This document shows, piece by piece, positions 57,818 through 64,000 of a DNA stretch of 64,000 bases (positions are counted from its first letter, which is position 1; the number at the start of each line of letters is the position of its first letter). Below the pieces are notes generated by a model. It did no database searches, was not told the DNA's origin, and saw nothing but the letters and a program-made list of their open reading frames with translations. A program made the translations under genes and the position numbers. The stretch comes from Enoplolaimus lenunculus (Eukaryota; Nematoda; Enoplea; Enoplida; Thoracostomopsidae): positions 1 through 64,000 of the forward strand of contig JASANG010004020.1 in assembly GCA_030248215.1 (NCBI GenBank), in the 5' to 3' direction.

Positions 57818-60800
57818 ATGTCTGCTCGACCACTTGTTGCTGTTTATAATGAGAAGAATGAAAAAATTGGAGAAGAAATAAAGTTGCCTGCTGTATTTCG
57901 CACGCCTATTAGACCCGATATTGTAAATTTTATTCATGAACAGATAAGAAAAAACAAGCGCCAGCCATACGCTGTTTCTGTTAAAGCAGGTAAACACAGC
58001 TGCGTTTTGTACGTATTAGATTTTTTTTACCTTAAACCATTTTCTCAATAGTGTATCTAATATGTAAATATCAGGGTTCCGTCGGAATTCCGGTTCCGGC
58101 TAAAATTCCGGCAAAATTTGACTTCGAATTCTGGCTGACTGCTGTTCCGATGCCGGAATTCTGATTTTTCGGTTATAAGTTTTTAAGATGATTGAACTTA
58201 GACACAATTTTTGCTGAAACAGTGAACAGTAACGGAAACAGGCGGTCTGCAACAAAAGTAATGAGTCATACACCTTTAACTTTTTAATAGAATTACTAAA
58301 ACTGAATTCGGATTTCGGTTCCAACAGAAAAATTTGATTCCGCTTTCGACGAAATCTAGTTCCGGTTGGAACTCTGGTAAGTATACATATTCCAAGTTAG
58401 TTTGCTGCTAACTTAAATTAACATATTTCGTATGGTTTAATGTCTTGGGAAGTTATCCATGTGACTTTCACACGTAATAACTTAAATAAATATGGAACAG
58501 CTGTGCTACAATTATATATTTATATCCATATTTTAGGACACCAAACATCGGCGGAATCATGGGGTACTGGCCGTGCGGTGGCGCGAATTCCGAGAGTGCG
58601 TGGAGGTGGCACACACCGGTCTGGCCAAGGCGCTTTTGGGAATATGTGTCGTGGTGGACGCATGTTTGCTCCGACAAAAACATGGCGCCGTTGGCACAGA
58701 CGTGTTAATGTAGCCCAAAAGCGTTACGCTATATGCTCTGCCATTGCTGCAACCGGTATACCATCGTTGGTGATGGCAAGAGGTGTGTTGGATTTGCGAT
58801 ACATATTGTTACTGAGATTCTTTTTCGGAGCGTTTACATCGGAATTCTGTTATCAGTTTAAATTTCAAGAAACGTTATACTCTTACAAAATATTCATTCG
58901 CTTCGTCGCCGAGGCGATAATGTCAGCTCCGGCCCTGGAAGAACTCGAATAGAGTTGCTTCTGTGTATTGCGATTAGTCGCGTATATTTGCCGAATTCGC
59001 TTGCGAAGTTTCTTTTAACTAGTGCTTATGTCAGAGCAGTATGAACAGCCCGACAGTACTTATTATGATATGTAAACATACTGTTTCAATATATTATACA
59101 GACGGCCCTCTGTAATTTTTTATGTCATCGTTTGGGCACCTGAATTATCGTTCGGCTAACCTCGGATATCATAAAACCGGCCCCGCTGTTTATAACTGTT
59201 AGTTTCCTAAAACTTTTCTTGGCTTTTTATATCAAAAACTTTCAATCTTTGTTCAAGTTAACGTTATAAAATTTCTGGGACAGGGTCTTCAATTTTAGAA
59301 ACTCGCGGTCTAAGTTTTAAATTTAGATATTCCGGGTTCGGGTTTTGAATTTGAGAAATTACTGTTCCCGGCGGGATTTTGCTTTTAAAGTTTCCTATTC
59401 GGGTCCTAATATTTGTTTTGAAATGTTTCGACTCCACTATGAGTATATAAATTGCACTTCATCGCCTGTGTTTCTTAGTAGAATGACGCTATAGAAAGTA
59501 CATAATCTAAAATCACGGACAAGCGGCATATATATATGAGACAAACAGCTTTTATGTATAATAATGGTTGTTTTAATTATTTTCAGGACATGCCATCGAA
59601 AGAATTGCGGAAGTTCCGCTTGTTGTAACCAACAAAATTGAGGAGTTTAAAAAGACAAAAGAAGCTGTTACGTTTTTACGTCGAATACATGCTTGGCTGG
59701 ATATCGAAAAAGTAATATTTGCATTGGATGTGACATTGATAACTATATTTTTTCAAGTTTTAAATCACTATTGTTTTCATTACAATGCTGAAGCTGAGCT
59801 GTAAAATTTAAAGCGTGTGACGAAATTATATATGTAATTTAGATCAACGGTACTTATAAAATCATGTGCGCATTATAAGTTTCGTTTCTAAGCCTTTCGA
59901 ATTGTAGTCTAGGGATTTTTTTATTACAATAACATGCACTTCCAAAAAGCCATTTGTCTATGAATTACCATAGACTGAGTTACGATTTATCACTGGTTCA
60001 CAGAATAGAGGCTATTAATTCATTCTAAGGTGTACAAGTCCAAGCGCTATCGAGCTGGCAAGGGTAAGATGCGAAATCGCCGTTATAAACAAAAGCTGGG
60101 CCCGGTGATTGTTTACGCGAACGACAATGGGCTTGTCAAAGCTTTTCGGAACGTTCCGGGTAAATATTATGCATTTTGTAACAAGTTTCAATAATATAAG
60201 CATAGTGCTGTCAGCAGTGAACAGACGCTAAATAGCTTGTGGCATTGGTCACTGATCGAAAAAATACATTGCAATAGGTTGTTTTGTATAATTATCATTA
60301 ACGATTGACCTACAGATGCTATGAGTGGTTGGGTAATGCAAAGTTACACAATTTACGAAAAATATATTACACCGAGATTTTTAAAAATGCAATGCAAGGT
60401 TGACATTGTTATTGGGTTAGGCAACTGTAAAAGCAACTGATTCTATAATTTTTGAGTGAAATAATTCGTTTCAGGTTTCAAACGAAGTATTGTTAATTTT
60501 CACACATTTGCTACTTATATTTAGTTCAACACTATGTAACACTAGCGTAATATATTCGCATATTAAAGATAATAGATATGTAGATATATATAATCTAATT
60601 TTAGGGGTAACAATGATGCAAATTGATCGCTTGAATTTGCTAAAGTTAGCACCTGGCGGTCACTTGGGTCGCTTTGTGATTTGGACATCAGATGCGTTTA
60701 AAAAGTTGGATGATATCTATGGCACGTGGTTGACTGCATCTTCCACAAAGACACATTGGAAGTAAGCTTTGTTTGATGTTAATGTTATGTAATCAAATTG

Positions 60801-63457
60801 AACGATATTTTGATGATTTTATTGGTTTTATACATGGTTTGCGGAAACGAATCCTGTTTAAACGACTTTCAGGACTACAGAGATTGTACCGATTGTGTTT
60901 TAGTCTGCCGATGCCGAAAATGACACAAGCGGACTTTGGGCGTATTATTCGTTCGGAAGAAATTCAGAAGGCAGTTAGACCTGTGCGGTCAGTTTGTTTG
61001 TCTTTGTATCCTAGTTTTTTCGAAAATTTCGCTCCATCGTCCAGCATCGTTTCAAAGAATATAGTGGTTATTGTTAGCTAACTGGTTGTGCCGTATAGCA
61101 GGCTTATACCACTCCCGTTCGTCTTCTTTAAAAACATCAGAACACTCAAACTCAAGTTTTAACATAATGCAACACATTTTAAGAATTATGCCTTTTAATC
61201 TTCAGTCTTTAGCCCGTGTAGTAACATTTGGTGTCCAACATGAGTTGTTTATATCGTCTTTTACAAAAGCACATGTTACTGAACTGTAAAGAATCATGTT
61301 GTCTTAGCTGAAAGTTTAAGGATATGCGGCCGCATTAACTCTTAATTTAAGATTAAACCAGTTCATTTTAAAATCTTTTATGCTATAATTTGTATTTGTT
61401 TATGGCTTTTTTGTAGGCGAAACGTGAAACCGTCACGTATGAGAAATGCATCTGTAATGGCAAAATTGAATCCGTATAAAGCAGCGCTAAAGCGCGCAAC
61501 TATATTGGTTGCACGTCAGCCTGCCACCGCTCCTAGAAAGAACAAAAAAGCTCCTGTCAAAGAAGTAAAGGAGCATCAAGAAAACGAAGAGAGTATTCAT
61601 ATGGGATTGAAAGGCCTCGTTCAAACGGTAAGCTCGTAAGGTCGCCAAACTTGAATATTATTTTTTTGAACCACACGTTGTTTAAGCGGCAAACGCATGC
61701 AGTTATTGGCCCATGTTAATTTGAAGGTATACCGTTTTTCCACCAGACTGCAGTAGAATAACCTTGAAACTCAAGCTTTGAACTAATTTTTGCTTAGGCG
61801 TAGGCATAGGCTTATCCCCACGCTGTGGCTTTGGGTTAGGAACTATTCTCATGCTACTGTTGTTTTCGATAATACACGTTTCTAGGTAAGCTCGTGAGGT
61901 AGCCAAACTTGAATATTATTTTGGTTAAACCACACGTTGTTTAAGCGACAAACGCATGCAGTTATTGGCCCATGTTAATTTGAAGGTATACCGTTTTTCC
62001 GCCAGACTGCAGTACAGATTAGCTTAGTATGTAAAATATGCGTATTGTTTGTCGTACTGTACTAGTTGTTCGACCCAATGTTACTTTGAGGGGCAAAACA
62101 TTTTTTCTCTGGACTGCAATAGAGTGAGCTTAAGGTTTAAACTTATTTTTTGCTTAGGTTTAATAATAGGCTTATCCTTACACTGAGGCTTAGGTGGCAT
62201 TGGCACTATGAGGGGCGTCACGTTTTCCGCGGGACAGCAGCTAATAGGCCAAGAGTGCAACGGTAAACACTGCTGCACCAATATATTTTTGCTCGGATGA
62301 TCATATAACTTCGAATCTATGGTTTGCTGGGTCAGACGTGACAGCTTTGAACTTATGTTTTCGCTGGTGAGGACAACATCGAGAATGTGTTTTCACTGGG
62401 TGTTGGGGACAACCGGGATAGCTTCGAGTCTGTTTTCGCTGGGTCGGTCGCGACAACGTCGAACCCAGGTTTCTGCTTGGTCTGTACAACTTCGACTATA
62501 CGGTTCTTATTGGTTTCGATCTTGACAGTTTCGAGGCAGGGCGCAACGCGGAACTGGATTATACCGGAATCGGAATCGTAACAACACATTTATATCGGAA
62601 TCGGATCTAGAAACTTTGTAATTACGACGGATAATTTTTATTGACGAATATAATGTTGATTTAGAGTGTCTGTTGTCATGCATCAATTTTCACTAAGGTC
62701 GCATGAACAAATTGTCGATGAGTTTTGGTTCTGTAATGCTAAACTACAATTATTGATAAGTTAAAGCAATTTAATAGATAAATAATATAGAATTTTTATG
62801 CAACGTATTACAACAAGTAAGATTAAACTTAAAATTTCAAAATTTCGATTCAGATTGACTGTGCAATCAGGATCGGAACTCATTTTGAATCGGAATTCTA
62901 ATCAGAGTCGGAATTCCGGTTGCACCCTGCTTTGAGGTTATGAGTTTGCTGCATCGGTCGGGCAGTTTCGAGCCATTTTATTGCTGATTTGGCCGGGTCG
63001 GGATAGCTTCGAGCCTATGTTAACGCGTCGTGACAGCTTTGGGCCTGCGTTTTTGCTGGGTCGGTCGAGGCAGCTTTGAATCTATATTTCCGCTGATCGG
63101 TCGAAACTGTTTCCAGCCTATCTTTATGCTGAGTTGGTTGGGACAGCTTCGAGCGTATGTTGCTGGATTGGTCGGGACAGCTTCGAGTCGATGTTTCAGC
63201 TTGTCGGTTGGAACAGCTTCTATCCTATATTTTGGCTGGGTTGATCAAGACAACTTCCAATGTATGATTTCGCTGGATTGGACAAGGCAGCTTTGTCCCG
63301 CGGATAAACGGACGCTTCTCAGAGTAACTGGGTGACTTAGAAATATGTCTATACTACTGTTACGCCCCTCAAAGTAACAGTGGCTAATAGTACAATAATT
63401 TGGTTTCAGTTGACAAAGGTCACTGAAGAGAAGAAGGCTAAAAAAGCGGCTGCATAA
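57818..63457 (+). CDS. RPL4: Large-subunit ribosomal protein L4 (uL4)
   Basis: Eight exons: 57818-57989, 58537-58782, 59587-59711, 60030-60159, 60605-60761, 60904-60987, 61417-61627 and 63410-63457. All borders are GT/AG, phases agree and the product is 390 residues. It starts [13 protein letters not shown] and contains the diagnostic stretch [51 protein letters not shown], and a Lys-rich C-terminus ending KKAKKAAA. uL4 binds 25S/28S rRNA in the 60S subunit; its extended loop lines the peptide exit tunnel. The protein is somewhat shorter than the human one (427) because of a shorter tail. The last intron is swollen to 1.8 kb by repeats, including a duplicated copy of its own 5' splice site. 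Confidence 0.97.
58072..58376. mobile_element. hAT-type MITE in RPL4 intron 1
   Basis: Starts CAGGGTTCCGTCGGAATTCC; the reverse complement of the end is CAGAGTTCCAACCGGAAC. Flanks GTAAATAT and GTAAGTAT match at 7 of 8. Length 305 bp, CCGGAA family. Confidence 0.75.
61628..62015 (+). repeat. Direct duplication with the intron 7 splice donor
   Basis: About 130 bases starting at the exon 7 donor (GTAAGCTCGTAAGG, 61628) recur at 61886 (GTAAGCTCGTGAGG) with few differences, through GACTGCAGTA at the end of both copies. Each copy also includes the first bases of a TTAGGC-type MITE (GGCCCATGTTAATTTGAAGG). Between them are CTTAGGCGTAGG-type hexamers. A MITE-mediated duplication is likely. Confidence 0.75.
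62076..62220 (+). repeat. TTAGGC-type MITE fragment in RPL4 intron 7
   Basis: Starts near GACCCAATGTTACTTTGAGGGG, with GCTTAGGTTTAATAATAGGC inside and AGGGGCGTCACG at the far side. A loose terminal piece of another copy, TTACGCCCCTCAAAGTAAC, lies at 63360-63378. Confidence 0.5.
62320..63297 (+). repeat. Minisatellite in RPL4 intron 7
   Basis: Diverged tandem units of roughly 35-45 bases built on GCTGGGTCGGTCGGGACAG followed by CTTCGAGCCTATGTTTTC. The array is split by the MITE at 62537-62929, whose target duplication is part of a repeat unit. Open frames across it reflect the repeat only. Confidence 0.75.
62537..62929. mobile_element. hAT-type MITE inside the minisatellite
   Basis: Starts CAGGGCGCAACGCGGAACTG; the reverse complement of the end is CAGGGTGCAACCGGAATTCC. 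Flanks TTTCGAGG and CTTTGAGG match at 6 of 8. Length 393 bp. Interior rich in GGAATCGG. Confidence 0.75.
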
Positions 63458-63518
63458 AATTATTTTTTGTTCTTGTTTTCTGTTAAGATAATTGTTTATT
63501 AATGTTCTAAATACTTGA

Positions 63519-63524
63519 ATTAAA
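63519..63524 (+). promoter_or_regulatory. Likely RPL4 polyadenylation signal
   Basis: ATTAAA, a common variant of AATAAA, 62 bases after the RPL4 stop codon. Confidence 0.5.
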
Positions 63525-63648
63525 CGTTATTTGTTGATCTTGATTGAGCAAACTATTGAGCAACAAACATATTTCATTTTGCCGCTGTTTCGTTAGCCTG
63601 AGTTATATGTGGTATATGATGAATGCGGAAAAATTGGCATCCAACAAC

Positions 63649-64000
63649 CAAGGTGCAACGGGAATTATGAAATACCGTAACCGGAAAATTAAAAAATACC
63701 GCAGCCAGAAGCGGAACACAACAAATTCTTGTTACCGAAAAATTGATTTTTAACTATTTTATCGCTTTTAACAGTGTAAACACATCATTTAGGCCGTCAA
63801 GATCCTGAAACAAATGCAGTATTTGAAAACGTATGATCAATTATAAGGCATGACACAAATTGAAAATTTTGGTAGTACACGCTCAGACAAGGTAAGAAAA
63901 ATAAGTTACAATGTTAGAATGAGAAAAAAAATTTGAATACCGGAAAATTCCGGTGATCAGATACCGGATTTTCTACCGCAGCCGAATAGTGAAAAATAAA
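63649..64000. mobile_element. hAT-type MITE (CCGGAA family), running off the window
   Basis: Starts CAAGGTGCAACGGGAATT and continues with ATACCGTAACCGG and ACCGCAGCC motifs to the window end, so the second terminus is not visible. Confidence 0.5.

Noticed and set aside
62301-63335. Overlapping open frames in RPL4 intron 7
   Set aside because: They follow the minisatellite period and lie on both strands of an intron.

Overview
The window is eukaryotic, animal nuclear DNA: AT-rich and dense in repeats, with four intron-containing host genes that can be rebuilt exon by exon. The genes are a voltage-gated potassium channel (minus, 14092-17963), casein kinase 1 alpha (plus, 26992-34261), the Hippo-pathway kinase LATS/Warts (minus, 40937-51396) and ribosomal protein L4 (plus, 57818-63457). 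Many interspersed elements carry runs of the hexamer TTAGGC, the telomere repeat of nematodes. With the large, transposon-filled introns this suggests a nematode with an expanded genome. The phylum is an inference from the hexamer and the exact species is unknown.

Layout. 1-10196 is a giant fold-back structure: two arms of about 3.3 and 3.5 kb in inverted orientation around a 1.1-kb loop, preceded by the matching arm of a second copy. 11360-12970 is a 1.6-kb element with terminal inverted repeats, packed with perfect or near-perfect hairpins; four of these form a tandem array whose two stem arms change together. 13.5-25.3 kb holds the potassium channel plus short inverted-repeat elements (MITEs): a TTAGGC-bearing family with 8-bp target duplications, a TA-flanked family, and an internally deleted piggyBac element with intact ends. 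25.7-34.3 kb holds a tRNA-like sequence, a tRNA-derived SINE fragment and the CK1 alpha gene, whose second intron carries an element with a 4-bp CCGG duplication. 34.4-40.9 kb is intergenic with a CG-rich tandem repeat, a broken LINE and several hAT-type MITEs. 40.9-51.4 kb is LATS, 51.4-57.8 kb is repeat-rich intergenic DNA, and 57.8-63.5 kb is RPL4, whose last intron holds a duplicated splice donor, a minisatellite and a MITE inserted into it.

The host genes do not form an operon and are functionally unrelated, apart from two being kinases that act in developmental signalling (Wnt and Hippo). The points most worth a second look are the hairpin-rich element at 11360-12970 with its covarying hairpin array, the TTAGGC-carrying MITE family, the giant fold-back, and a potassium channel whose selectivity-filter codons are missing from exactly where an in-frame 27-nt exon should lie. 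No retrovirus-like, LTR or Polinton element was recognised.
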